From Tillus elongatus (Eukaryota; Arthropoda; Insecta; Coleoptera; Cleridae): 64,000 bases of DNA. The notes under the pieces are model-generated. The model had not been told where the DNA came from, made no database searches, and saw nothing but the letters and a program-made list of their open reading frames with translations. The stretch spans positions 131,308,809 through 131,372,808 of the forward strand of contig OZ023269.1 in the NCBI GenBank assembly GCA_964006375.1, written 5' to 3'. This document shows, one piece after another, positions 1 through 10,881 of the stretch (position 1 is its first letter; the number at the start of each line of letters is the position of its first letter). The position numbers and the translations under genes were made by a program.

Positions 1-338
1 AAACGATCGGGGGCCTCGGTCAGATTTGGGAGGGGGCGGACTTGACAGCCGTCGAGCCCAAGGAACTCCCAAAGAGACGCAAGGTCCTCGTACGGATCCC
101 TGACACCGTCCCGCAGGAGACGGTGATCAGCAGACTTAAGATCCAGAACCCTGAACTGGGGACGCAACACTGGTCGGTTCTAAGCAGGAAGGCAGAGGAG
201 AAAGGACAGACGCTCGCCTTCTCGATCGACCCGACATCTTACAGAGCCCTTGAAGGAACCTCCTTCAAGGCATTCTGGGGCATGGGAAGGGTTAGCTTCC
301 GCCCACTGGGGAAGCAATTAAGGGTTAATGGGACTTAG
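1..338 (+). CDS. ORF1 (gag-like) C-terminal part of element A1
   Basis: The frame is open from base 3 at the window edge, so the N-terminus lies outside. The visible C-terminus is basic near its start (PKRRKVLVRIPD) and ends in a domain with LGTQHWSVLSRK and SFKAFWGMGRVSFRPLGK, resembling the conserved C-terminal region of ORF1 proteins in R1/LOA-type elements. Such proteins bind element RNA. No CCHC knuckles are visible in this piece. The TAG stop at 336-338 overlaps the ATG of ORF2 at 328 by 11 bases, so ORF2 may be translated by reinitiation or frameshifting. The family assignment is inferred from motif recognition only. Confidence 0.8.
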   Translation, partial: TIGGLGQIWEGADLTAVEPKELPKRRKVLVRIPDTVPQETVISRLKIQNPELGTQHWSVLSRKAEEKGQTLAFSIDPTSYRALEGTSFKAFWGMGRVSFRPLGKQLRVNGT

Positions 339-3300
339 GTTCCTTCAGGTCAACCTCCAACACAGTAGGGCAGCCACGGCCGGACTACTAATGGCTCTGA
401 GGAACACGGATGTGGCCCTCATCCAGGAACCGTACTCCTACAAAGGAGAGATCAAGGGACTCGGCGGAGCTAATGGAAAGCTCATCTACAGCAGGTCCAG
501 CGAGAATCCGAGGGCCTGCATTTTTGTCAGGGAAGGGATAGAGTTTCTCCCTCTAATGAATTTCTGTTCCAGGGACCTGGCAACGATCAAAATCCGATGT
601 GGAGGAGCGGATGGGCTGAGGGACATTACTGTCGCGTCAGCCTATCTGCCAGGGGACAGCACGGACCCTCCTCCACCCAACGAATTGGAGCAGCTGATGG
701 TGGGTAGCAGAGCAGGTGGATGGCAGACCATCATCGGCATGGATGCGAATGCGCACCATGAGTTGTGGGGTAGCTCGGACACAAACTCTAGGGGTGAGGC
801 ACTTTTACAATTCTTTATGAAATTTAATTTAGACATATTGAATAGAGGTAATAAACCGACATTCGTCACAACACGGCGTGAGGAAGTTTTAGACCTAACA
901 GTTTCCACCCAGTTTCTGGGTGACTTTGTTAAAAGCTGGGCTGTGTCTGGGGAAGTGAGTAGCTCAGACCACAGATACATCCGGTTTGAAATCGCCAAAG
1001 TCGAAAGAGAAACGGTATGGTACCGGGACCCCCGCAAGGCGGACTGGGAAGCCTACAGGGCAGACCTAGCTGTGGAACTGCGGGGGGTTGAGAGGGCCAT
1101 AAGGGATTCAATAGACCTCGAGATTGCAGCAGTCCAATTGCGAGACGCAATTACCTCGGCCTATAACGCCAACTGCCCCCTGAAAATGAGGGTGTCCACC
1201 AGGAACGTCCCATGGTGGAACGAGGACCTCAGGCAAAGGAGGACGCAGGTTCGTAAGCTGTTTAACGCGGCCAAAAGGTCGGGAGCATGGGATGAATATA
1301 GACAGGCCCTATCGACCTATAACAGAAGACTGAGGGACGCCAAGAAGGAGTCGTGGAGGAGGCACTGCGAAGAAGTGGAAAACACGTCCGAGAGTGCTCG
1401 ACTACACAAGATCCTGTCTAAGGGCCCTCAGACTAACATAGGCTCCCTTAGAACACCCACGGGAGGCTTTACAAGCTCGGGGGAGGAAACTATGGAAATT
1501 TTACTCCAGACGCACTTCCCCGGCTGTAACATAATAAACCAATCACCTCCGGACTGGGAACACTCAGAAATAGAGGCGCCTTATAGGCGGGCATCTAGAG
1601 TAGACTGGACAGTCGCTAAAGAGGTGGTTACCTGGAGCAAAATCAGATGGGCCATTAACAGCTTTAAGCCATACAAATCGCCGGGATTTGATGGAATAAT
1701 GCCCATCATGCTCCAACAGGGGATAGATATACTGGCGCCGGTGCTTACCCTCATTATGAGGGCCAGCCTGGCTCTGGGGTACATTCCGAGGGCATGGAGA
1801 CTGGCCAGGGTTGTATTTATTCCTAAACCTGGGCGTCCAACAGACCAGGCAAAGTCCCTGAGGCCAATAAGTCTCATGTCCTTCTTGCTGAAAACAGTGG
1901 AAAAACTGCTCGACCGGCACATTAGGGGCGGTGTACTGGAAGCATATCCTCTACACTGCGGACAATATGCATACAGAGCAGGATTCTCAACAGAAACAGC
2001 ACTGCACCAACTGGTGCTGAAACTGGAGAATACGCTGGAGAACAAGGAGGTGGCGCTGGGGGCCTTCCTAGACATAGAGGGGGCCTTTAGCAACACCTCG
2101 TTCGGATCGGTTCTGGCAGCTGCCCGGGAGCGTGGAATAGAGGAGACCTGCTGCAGGTGGATCGGTTCCATGCTCAGGGACAGGGCGGTGTTCACCTCAC
2201 TCGCGGGAGGGACTCTGCTGGCGGGGGTCGCGGCGGGGTGTCCGCAGGGGAGCGTTCTGTCTCCCTTGCTCTGGTGTCTAGTCGTGGACGGCCTGCTGGG
2301 GAGGCTCTCGGGAGGGGGGTATGAGGTACAGGGCTATGCGGACGACATTGCCATCATAGTCCGAGGAAAGGTCACACAGGCAGTGTGGGAGCGTATGCAG
2401 ACTGCACTGAAAGTGGTGGAAGGGTGGACGGTTGATCAAGGGCTCGGGGTGAGCCCCGAGAAAGCAACCGTCGTGCCGTTTACGAGGAGGAGGAAGTGTG
2501 AAAGCCACAGAACTCTCACTCTATAAGGTAGGAGCGTTCCAATGGCCAGGGAGGTAAAATATCTTGGGGTCGTATTGGACTCTAAGCTAACCTGGAATGG
2601 TCACATTGGAAAAATACTGCGTAAGGCAGTCATGACCTTAGCCGTCACTAGGCGGCTATATGGAAAAACGTGGGGACTAAGACCTAGTATGGCCCACTGG
2701 CTGTACACAAGGGTGGTCAGACCATCGTTAACATATGCGGCACTGGTCTGGTGGCCTAAGGTGACACAATCCAGTGCCAAACAAAAACTAGGCAAGATCC
2801 AAAGGATGGCTTGCCTAGGCATCACAGGGGCCATGTCTTCAACCCCAACAGCCGCCATGGAGGTGTTGCTGGATCTACCCCCCCTACACTTCGTTATTAT
2901 GGGAGAGGCCAGGCTAGGACTATACAGACTAGCCTGCAATGGTAGACTGAAGATCAACCCAGGCTTCAGGGGCCACTGCAAAATTCAGGAGATCGTGAAG
3001 GAACCCATGCTTGAAATGAGGTCAGACTTCGCGAGCCCGCGAATGTGCAGGGAAAACAACTTCACAGTGGAAATCCCTGATCGCGGGGCATGGCGGGAGG
3101 AGACACCGGGCATACCACGGGACGCGCTCGTCTGGTTCACGGACGGATCTGGCGGGGAGCGTGGGACGGGGGCAGGTGTTTACTCGGAAGGACCGAGGGT
3201 AAGTCACAGTATTTCCCTCGGAGCCCATGCAACGGTGTTTCAGGCCGAGATGTACGCCATCCTGCACTGTGTGCGGGAGAACAAGAGGAGGGGCTACACC

Positions 3301-3972
3301 AACAAGCGGATCCTCATAGCCACAGACAGCCAGGCAGCCCTTAAGGCACTAAGTAGCCCACGGGTAAATTCCTGGCTGGTGAGTGAGTGCCGAGACGAGA
3401 CGAGCGACCTGGCTGGGCAGAATGAGGTGACCCTCATCTGGGTGCCGGGTCACTCGGGGGTCAAAGGCAATGAAGAAGCTGACAGTCTCGCAAAGAGGGG
3501 GTCAGCAGAACCATTTATGGGACCAGAACCGGCTCTGGGCGTGTCAAAGAGCACTGCCAGGGGAGCCATTAAGTCCTGGGTCAGAAACCAACACAAGGTG
3601 TACTGGGCGGACTGTCCAGGGCTCAGACATGGGAAGTCAATAATTGACGGACCCAGTTCAAAGAGAGCTGTGGAGCTGCTAAACCTTAGCAGAGGACAGC
3701 TCAGAAACACAACAGGTCTCTTGACGGGACACATGGCCGTCAAGAAACACCTACATAAAATGGGGCGGTTCGAAGGGGACCTCGCATGCAGACTCTGCGG
3801 CGAGGGGGAGGAATCAGCCCAGCACATCTTGTGCGAGTGTATAGCTCTGGACCGGAAAAGACAACTGATCTACGGTCACTCTAGACCGGAGACAGAGCAA
3901 TATAAAACTTCACCCTACCAATCGCTGTGCAGACTAGTTCAAGGCACAGTGATTTTGGAATGGGTGGAGTAA
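328..3972 (+). pseudogene. ORF2 of A1: endonuclease-RT-RNase H-CCHC, one in-frame stop
   Basis: It reads as a single frame of 1,215 codons interrupted once, by TAA at 2524-2526. Copy A4 has TAT (Tyr) at the matching codon, so this is a point mutation rather than a gene boundary. An APE-type endonuclease comes first (LIQEP, GMDANAHHELWG, SSDHR). The RT has FLDIEGAF, GCPQG and the catalytic YADD at 2335-2346. The RNase H keeps WFTDGS, QAEMYAI, TDSQAAL and GHSGVKGNEEAD, so all four acidic residues are present. A C-terminal CRLC...H....C finger follows. Just before GCPQG this copy has a 12-bp in-frame insertion (adding Gly-Val-Ala-Ala) that is absent from A2 and A4. The ATG at 328 is chosen because it overlaps the ORF1 stop. 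Confidence 0.92.
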
Positions 3973-4066
3973 GACTAGGGGTATGCACAATCAACCAAGG
4001 GTTGCGGTGCTATCGGGGCGGCAAGGCCGCGGACGAGCCCTGAGGGAACAAAAAAAAAAAAAAAAA
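3973..4066 (+). other. A1 3' UTR and poly(A) tail
   Basis: This is a short G+C-rich untranslated region with a CGGGGCGGCAAGGCCGCGG core, followed by 17 A residues at 4050-4066. The same 3' UTR, reverse-complemented, abuts poly(T) at 8835 and 26433, which confirms the element boundary. Confidence 0.85.
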
Positions 4067-5441
4067 GTCTTTATAGTAAGGGGCATAGGGATCGTTAACC
4101 TATTCAAGAAGGCTTTGTACACAGGACCTACTGCTGAATATCCCCTCCCAATAGTAGACCCAACAAAACTCCAGCTAACCTAACAAAAATTCTACAGATT
4201 TGATTGATATTGAGTTTTCATTGATAAGAATATTAATTAAAATTACCACAATCACTATTTATTTATTTGTTCAAATATGTTACTATTGTCCGCAACTTTT
4301 TACAGCTAACGCATTTAAGCAAGCTAAAATTTATATGTAAACTGCTTTTACATGACACCACTATTAATGTAACATTTAAAATGAGGTAAGAGTAGATTTG
4401 ACGATTTAAATAATAAGAAACATATTGATTATTGGAACGACTTAGGACTCAGTACTGGGTCTTTTAAAATTTTTACTTTTAAAATAGCCTTGTGCCAATA
4501 AATCAACAAAAATGCAGTAAGTGACAGATGTTTCTTCACGTTTGCTATTTTCTAATGAAATTTGAGTGCATAATATAATTTAAAAAGTCATATATGAAAA
4601 ATCTTAAACTAGTTCAAACAACAATACAAATGTTAAGTTTCAAATCAAATTTTTTATTTATGTTGCTAAACTAAAATTCAAATAAGAAACGACGTTGCGA
4701 TTATTAGAGCGACTCAAAACTCAGTACAGGGTCCTTTGAAGTTTTTACTTTTAAAATGACATTTTTCAATAAATAACGAAAGAGTTATTTAGAATTAAAA
4801 TTTGACAGTTTGTAACATAATTTATTATGTAGTATATGCAAAATTAATAAAACATCTTAAACTAGTCCAAACAACAAGACAAGTGTTAAATTTCAAGTCA
4901 GACACATTTTTTATGAATTATGCAGCTAAATTCAAATTAATTAAAACATTTAGAATCAACTTTATTCAAATTTTGCGCCTCAAACATCAAACAACATTAT
5001 TACAGTCGGATTCAGAATTAGGTTTTTTTAGATTTTATATCATATATTTTTGTTAATATATCACAAAAAAAAACTAATGTTGAAATCGTTTTTATTAGAT
5101 CTTATTACGACTACAGAAAGATAATTGGATATATTAGTCCATACTAAAACTTTTTGGACACATGTTTGGTTTGATAGTAGTGTAAAAACACTACAAAAAC
5201 CTCAATTAGTCAAAGCTATAGTTAAATTTTAAATGACTTAAATCAAAAACAACAAAGCTTTTACATTTTGTTTCAAAATATATTCTATATCGCATCTTAT
5301 TTAATCCTTTAGATATTTTTCCCTCAGTATTTTTGTTGTTCGACACAGTAGAAGCAACAGTTAATGATGTATACAATAAATTTTAGTACAAGAATTAATA
5401 AATGTGAAATGAAAATAGTGAAATATAGACCTAAAACTTAC
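4067..5441. other. AT-rich region without recognisable gene
   Basis: No convincing coding, RNA or mobile-element signal is visible apart from the diverged tandem duplication at 4417-4935. The short ORFs here are AT-rich with biased composition and no motif. Confidence 0.6.
4417..4935. repeat. Diverged tandem duplication, unit about 255-270 bp
   Basis: Landmarks recur in order. 'gacttaggactcagtact' at 4439 matches 'gactcaaaactcagtaca' at 4711. 'atcttaaactagt' at 4601 recurs at 4854. The offsets of 272 and 253 bp show indels between the two units. Confidence 0.6.
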
Positions 5442-5558
5442 CGTGGTCAAAGAGAAAGCTGGTTTTATTTAGCGCATGCGCTGCAGGTGGGATACCTGGT
5501 ACTGAAAAAGCATAGGGCCCACTTCCAGCTGCAAAACTGCCACCGAACAGCGGGCCTA
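5442..5558 (-). CDS. Candidate internal exon of an unidentified host gene
   Basis: Read on the minus strand, a run of T's and GTTACAG forms a good 3' splice site ending at 5559. The segment stops at a consensus donor G|GTAAGT (donor bases 5441-5436). It is 117 bp, a multiple of three, and one frame is open throughout. That frame starts with two bases of a split codon and ends with one, so the exon is phase-symmetric and could be skipped without a frameshift. The 38 whole codons read GPLFGGSFAAGSGPYAFSVP followed by GIPPAAHALNKTSFLFDH. The peptide is Gly/Pro/Ala-rich and G+C-richer than the surrounding DNA. I do not recognise the protein. It shares no sequence with the transposable elements in the window. 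Confidence 0.55.
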
Positions 5559-5985
5559 CTGTAACAAAAAAAAAAGCATATTAAAAACTGTTATATTGGC
5601 TTATAAAACATAAATTTCAAATTCGTTAATTTTTATCATTTCTAAATGTCACTAAGCCTGGGTTTCACATGATTAAAGGTTGAAAAATTGAAGGCTTTTC
5701 TTCCAGACAGTTTTTATTATCTACCGAACGCGTCTTAAAGAATCATCTTCAAGAGGTTGCTACCTAGAATGTAAAAAGGTGGTTGTGTCAGAAACTAGGT
5801 TTCTGGTAGGTCTAGCATGTGCATTACATAAGCCAACTAAGCAACTAGCAGCCACAGAAGGTGTAAAAAGGTCTACAAAGCTATTATTGTCAAACTACAG
5901 TTATAATGTTTGACAATAGTTTTGAATTGCTCTTGACATGTATTTTGTTATTTAGAGCTATTAACCTCAACACCGATTGCCGAAA

Positions 5986-6198
5986 CTCCACCCTAAAGAG
6001 TGAAATAAGGGTTGGAATTTCATATCTTTAGGGGCGAAACTTTGAGATAAAACGTATCATAGGTGTTAATTGAGGTCAAGGCCTATCTGGTTGCCAACTT
6101 TGATCAAAATCCGTTCAGCCATTTATGCGCTATTGCGTAACAAACGTACAAACATCCAAATTTCCACATTTATAATATTATTAAGATTAAGGTTGAGG

Positions 6199-6199
<1 letters not shown>
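5986..6199. repeat. Dispersed insect-type repeat end preceding a (TA)n tract
   Basis: It contains 'tttgatcaaaatccgttcag', then 'cgtaacaaacgtacaaac', then 'tttataatattattaag'. This resembles a widespread arthropod repeat ending of the type '...ATCGGTTCAG...ACAAAC...TTTATAATATTAG'. The assignment is by recognition only. It runs directly into the microsatellite at 6200. Confidence 0.5.

Positions 6200-6282
<83 letters not shown>
6200..6282. repeat. (AT)n microsatellite, about 41 units
   Basis: An uninterrupted AT dinucleotide run separates the repeat end on the left from the truncated Jockey-like element on the right. Confidence 0.97.
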
Positions 6283-6285
<3 letters not shown>

Positions 6286-6693
6286 GTAGTAGTAATGAAG
6301 TTTTACGTGATGGTAAAAGCATAGCTGATGGGTTTGCTGTGTATTTCTCTTCAGTGTATACAGAACCGGAACATGATTTGGACATGTCCTCGTTTCTTGA
6401 CGAGTTAGGGAGTGTAACGGTTGGTGGAGATATTGACTTGCTTAGTATTCAGAAAATTACGCCCAGAGACGTTGAAGAAGCCATCAAAAAATTAAAGATT
6501 GGCGGTGCTATGGGTGTTGATGATATTCCTTCGTATGTGATTAGGGGCTGTATGGAATTTTTAATTGCGCCCCTATGCTATGTGTTTATTCTAATACTGG
6601 TGAAATGCCAGTATCCCCTACTATGGAAAGTTAGCAAGGTTATTTCAGTTTTTAAGTCTGGCTTAAGGAAACTAGTTGAAAATTATAAACGTT
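6283..6693 (+). pseudogene. C1 reverse transcriptase, N-terminal part
   Basis: The translation contains the linker DGKSIADGFAVYFSSVYTEP, a KLKIGGAMGVDDIPSYVI block (the usual KSxGxDGIP motif) and LWKVSKVISVFKSGLRKLVE, matching the RT region 0/1 of Jockey-like elements. It stops at ENYK, where the next residues should be RPIS; the reverse-oriented B1 insertion begins there. Confidence 0.8.
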
Positions 6694-6696
6694 TTT

Positions 6697-7331
6697 TTAT
6701 TTTAATTTCAACAACACACCACGAGGGCTTACAGCCTAAATACTATCGTACCGTGGGTGTTGACAAGGAGGAAAGAGGCAGCTTGTTAATTCTGGACTTG
6801 AAGGTTTGGAGGTTCGGAGGAGAAGGAAAAACATGTGCCGGCAAGGAATTCCACAACTTGGAAGTCCTCGGGACAAAAGAGCGGGCATAACAAGATGTTC
6901 TATGTCTGGTGACCTGGACAGTAAAAGGGTGCATTCGCTCTGTTCCCCTGGTAGATCTGTTGGGGGCAGCAGGTGGGGGAACTATGGAGGAAAGCTCCTC
7001 TGAGCAGTGCCCGTGCAGATATATATAAAAGAGAGAGAGAGGTCACCAACGGCACGTAAGTGGGCAAGGGATGGCAGCCTTTGGGTGAGGGTAGGGTCAC
7101 CGATGAGACGTATAGCTCTCTTTTGAATGGAGTCCAGGATGGCGAGTGTAGAAGCGGCAGCGGCACCCCAGATATGGGAGCAGTATTCGAGGTTTGGCCT
7201 TATTTGTGAAGTATATAAGGTATAGAGATTAGCTGGTGAAAAGTATTTGCGAGCCCGGAAGAGGAAACCTAATTTCGTAGCAGCCGTTTCTGCAATTGAT
7301 GTGACATGTTGGTGCCCATTAAGATTTCGAT
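6697..7331 (-). mobile_element. Element B1: 5'-truncated CR1/Daphne-like 3' fragment nested in C1
   Basis: On the minus strand it encodes the C-terminal tail found in all B copies (SFVPRTSKLWNSLPAHVFPS, then FKSRINKLPLSSL), followed by the shared 3' UTR and A-rich tail (T-rich at 6690-6705). Homology to the other copies stops at about 7331. The coding part is broken into several frames. See 48191-51288 for the fullest copy. Confidence 0.85.
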
Positions 7332-8515
7332 TTCTATTTCGACACTGTGCAATTTTTCCAACATTTTTGAGAGTATTTTGTATTCTAAAGTATCCTCACA
7401 TGTACAGCACCTGATCGTAGATGAACAACATGGATTTCTGCCGCGCAGGGGTACTGCTACCAAGATTGCTCTTTTTACTCAGGTAGCAAGTAAGGCAGTC
7501 AATGTTGGTGGTCAGCTGGACACCATTTATGCAGATTTTTAGAAGGCATTCGATAAGGTGGACCACAAAGTTCTTTTGGAGAAGCTTTATGTGTGTGGTT
7601 TTTGTCTTGACCTGATTGAGTTATTTACATCTTATTTGGCTAGAAGGGCACAATATGTGGTTTATAGTGGAAGCGAGTCCTTTTTGTTTTCGTCATCCTC
7701 TGGGGTGCCTCAGGGGTCAAACTTGGGACTTTTATTGTTTTTATTGTTTGTCAATGATCTGCCGAAAAGTATAGCTGACTCCCGTTGTTTATTGTTTGCT
7801 GACGATTTAAAGATCTTTCGTGTTATTTCAAGCGTTAGTGATTGTGAGTAATTACAGAGGAGCATTGATGCACTGTCAGAATGGTGTTTTGTAAATATAA
7901 TGTTCCTGAATATTGAGAAATGTTTTGTTTCTACTTTCACGAGGCGTCTTGCTCCTGTCAGTACCAATATACTATTGGAGGTGACCAACTTTTGCATAGG
8001 ACCCAGTTTGGTGACTTAGGAATTGAGTTTGACACGAAATTAACATTTGCGAAGCACGTGGAAAACATTGCTGCCTCAGGGTTGAAAACTTTGGGTTTTA
8101 TTATACGAAACTCAAGAGGATTCCGTAGAGTTGAAACATTAAAAAAAAATTTAATGCATATAATATACGTTCAAAAATGGAGTATCCGGTGGTGTGGAAT
8201 CCTTTTGCAGGGTTCATTCTGATGTGGTAGAGAGAGTACAGCGGAGGTTCCTTCGTTTTCTGCATTTTCAGTTTTTTTGATCTTATCCCAATTTTACATC
8301 CTATGGGAGTTTGCTTGCTGTGTTTAATATGACCAGTCTTCAGAGCAGGCACATAGTTGCTGACCTGGTGTTTTTGTTTAGAATCGTGAGGAACTTGGTA
8401 AATTTTTCTGAATTTTTAGGCAGGATTCAGTTCAGGGTTCCTCAAAGGGATAGTAGACTAGAGCAACTATTTTGTATACCAAGATGCAGAACGAATAAGC
8501 CTGTTTAGTTCTCCG
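7332..8515 (+). pseudogene. C1 reverse transcriptase, C-terminal part
   Basis: It reads ISTLCNFSNIFESILYSK, EQHGFLPRRGT, IYADF-stop-KAFDKVDH, GVPQGSNLGLLLFLLFVNDL and LLFADDLKIF, that is, RT motifs 2 to C in order with FADD intact. A TAG stop at about 7540-7542 replaces the usual residue in DFSKAFD. Further stops and frameshifts follow after 7851. The C-terminal tail continues in fragments to about 8515 (IPRCRTNKPV). Confidence 0.85.
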
Positions 8516-8821
8516 ATTTATATAATGTGCTTAAATTATAACAAACTGTGTAAGCATGTTGACATCTTTAACATTAATTTAAGAGCATTTAAGAACATAT
8601 ACATATCTAACCAGGTTCTCCTGTTCACTTTGTTGAGTCTCCAAATTACTTGCACTGATTTAGATATGAATTCAAATAAATAAAGTAAATTTAAATTTGA
8701 TTTTAGTTTTATACAATTGATGGACTGCCTGTGAAGCCTGAAATGGAATTTAAGCTTGCCGAAATGTTGTTTTGTTTTGTTTTAGATTTAATGTTAGTAG
8801 TAAGTGAGATTGTTGAATTAT

Positions 8822-8834
8822 AGGTGTGCACCAT
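8822..8834. repeat. Left target-site duplication of A2
   Basis: AGGTGTGCACCAT abuts the T-rich 3' end of A2 and is repeated exactly at 10790-10802. Confidence 0.9.
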
Positions 8835-10789
8835 TTTTTTTCCCTTAGGGCTCGTCCGCGGCCTTTCCGCCCCGATAGCACCGCAACCTTTTGTTGATTG
8901 TGCATACCCTTAGTCTTACTCCACCCATTCCAAAATCGTTGTGCCTTGAACTAGTCTGCACAGCGATTGGTAGGGTGAAGTTTTATATTGCTCTGTCTCC
9001 GGTCTAAGCTGACCGTAGATCAGTTGTCTTTTGCGGTCCAGAGCTTTACACGCGCACAAGATGTGCTGGGCTGATTCCTCACCTTCGCCGCAGAGTCTGC
9101 ATGCGAGGTCCCCTTCTAACCGCCCCATTTTATGCAGGTGTTTCTTGACGGCCATGTGTCCCGTCAAGAGACCTCTTGTGTTTCTGAGCTGTCCTCTGCT
9201 AAGATTTAGGAGCTCCACAGTTCTCTTTGAACTGGGTCCGTCAATTATTGACTTCCCATGTCTGAGCCCTGGACAGTCCGCCCAGTACACCTTGTGTTGA
9301 TTTCTGACCCAGGACTTAATGGCTCCCCTGGCAGTGCTCTTTGACACGCCCAGAGCCGGTTCTGGTCCCATAAATGGTTCTGCTGACCCTCTCTTCGCGA
9401 GACTGTCAGCTTCTTCATTGCCTTTGACCCCCGAGTGACCCGGCACCCAGATGAGGGTCACCTCATTCTGCCCAGCCAGGTCGCTCGTCTCGTCTCGGCA
9501 CTCACTCACCAGCTAGGAATTTACCCGTGGGCTACTTAGTGCCTTAAGGGCTGACTGGCTGTCTGTGGCTATGAGGATCCGCTTGTTGGTGTAGCCCCTC
9601 CTCTTGTTCTCCCGCACACAGTGCAGGATGGCGTACATCTCGGCTTGAAACACCGTTGCATGAGCTCCGAGGGAAATACTATGACTTACCCTCGGTCCTC
9701 CCGAGTAAACACCTGCCCCCGTCCCACGCTCCCCCCCGGATCCGTCCGTGAACCAGACGAGCGCGTCCCGTGGTATGCCCGGCGTCTCCTCCCGCCATGC
9801 CTCGCGGTCGGGGATTTCCACTGTAAAGTTCTATTCCCTGCACATTCGCGGGTTCGCGAAGCCTGACCTCATTTCAAGCATGGGCTTCTTCACGATCTCC
9901 TGAATTTTGCAGTGGCCCCTTAAGCCTGGGTTGATTTTCAGTCTAGCATTGCAGGCTAGTCTGTATAGTCCTAGCCTGGCCTCCCCCATAATAACTAAGT
10001 GTAGGGGGGGGGGGGGTCAGATCCAGCAACACCTCCACGGCGGCTGTTGGGGTTGAAGACATGGCCCTTGTGATGCCTAGGCAAGCCATCCTTTGGATCT
10101 TGCCTAGTTTTTTGTTTGGCACTGGATTGTGTCACCTTAGGCCACAGACCAGTGCCGCATATGTTGACGATGGTCTGACCACCCTTGTGTACAGCCAGTG
10201 GGCCATACTAGGTCTTAGTCCCCACGTTTTTCCATATAGCCGCCTAGTGACGGCTAAGGTCATGACTGCCTTACGCAGTATTTTTCCAATGTGACCATTC
10301 CAGGTTAGCTTAAAGTCCAATACGACCCCAAGATATTTTACCTCCTCCTCATAAACGGCACGACTGTTGCTTTCTCGGGGCTCACCCCGAGCCCTTGATC
10401 AACCGTCCACCCTTCCACCACTTTCAGTGCAGTCTGCATGCGCTCCCACACTGCCTGTGTGACCTTTTCTCGGACTATAATGACAACGTCGTCCGTATAG
10501 CCCTGTACCTCATACCCCCCTCCCGAGAGCCTCCCCAGCAGGCCGTCCACGACTAGGCACCAGAGCAAGGGAGCCAGAACGCTCCCCTGCGGACACCCCG
10601 CCAGCAGAGTCCCTCCCGCGAGTGAGGTGAACACCGCCCTGTCCCTGAGCATGAAACTAATCCACCTGTAGCAGGTCTCCTCTATTCCACGCTCCCGGAC
10701 AGCGGCCAGAACCGATCCGAAGGAGGTGTTGCTAAATGCCTCCTCTGTGTCTAGGAAGGCCCCCAGCGCCACCTCCCTGTTCTCTAGCG
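8835..10789 (-). mobile_element. Non-LTR element copy A2, 5'-truncated
   Basis: This is a minus-strand copy of the A family, truncated in the RT domain (it begins inside ENREVALGAFLD) and ending in an A-rich tail. An exact 13-bp TSD flanks it, so its ends are exact. The insertion lies in the C1 3' UTR. The G-run at 10004-10016 (13 G; 7 in A1) shows homopolymer growth. Confidence 0.93.
8916..10789 (-). pseudogene. A2 ORF2 fragment: RT, RNase H, CCHC
   Basis: It carries GCPQGSVLAPLLW, a degraded YTDD in place of YADD (the Ala is replaced by Thr, both Asp kept), RNase H motifs WFTDGSGG, QAEMYAI, TDSQSAL and GHSGVKGNEEAD, and the CRLC finger. It is broken by frameshifts around 10330 and at the G-run, and by a Trp-to-TAG change at about 9510-9512 (NSWLVSE in A1). 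Confidence 0.88.
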
Positions 10790-10802
10790 AGGTGTGCACC
10801 AT
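10790..10802. repeat. Right target-site duplication of A2
   Basis: This is an exact copy of the 13 bases at 8822-8834, directly beyond the truncated 5' end of A2. Confidence 0.9.
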
Positions 10803-10881
10803 AGTTATAGCTTATCCTGTTATGCAATACGTAAATGGTTTTATAAACTGTGTATATGCATATTAAATAAATAAATAAATA

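Larger units (their letters stand above)
1..4066 (+). mobile_element. Non-LTR retrotransposon copy A1 (LOA/R1-like), 5' end outside the window
   Basis: The segment holds the end of ORF1, an overlapping ORF2 with endonuclease, reverse transcriptase, RNase H and a CCHC finger, a 94-bp 3' UTR and a 17-nt poly(A) at 4050-4066. Three more partial copies lie at 8835-10789, 12286-13373 and 26433-28426, which defines the family and its 3' end. The RNase H after the RT argues against classical R1 and for a LOA- or I-related member of that group; the clade is inferred. It is G+C-richer than the flanks. No TSD can be tested because the left end is not in the window. Confidence 0.93.
6283..10881 (+). mobile_element. 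Jockey-like non-LTR element C1, twice interrupted
   Basis: The element is 5'-truncated at the microsatellite. RT sequence runs 6283-6693, resumes at 7332-8515 and is followed by a 3' UTR ending in (AAAT)n near 10881. Two later insertions lie inside: B1 (6697-7331) between the conserved ENY and RPIS-type residues of the RT, and A2 (8835-10789) in the 3' UTR with a 13-bp TSD. Removing both restores the expected order of RT motifs. A second member (C2) lies at 25210-28684. Confidence 0.85.

Noticed and set aside
642..3827. Several minus-strand ORFs of 70-200 codons opposite A1
   Set aside because: They are antisense shadows of ORF2, which has catalytic motifs in order on the plus strand. The same applies opposite gypsy pol at 40500-43700.
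6297..6321. TTTTAC/GTAAAA inverted repeat resembling the B-element 5' hairpin
   Set aside because: It lies inside the coding frame of C1 (RDGKSIADG), and the flanks do not match B. Similarity is limited to a dozen bases.
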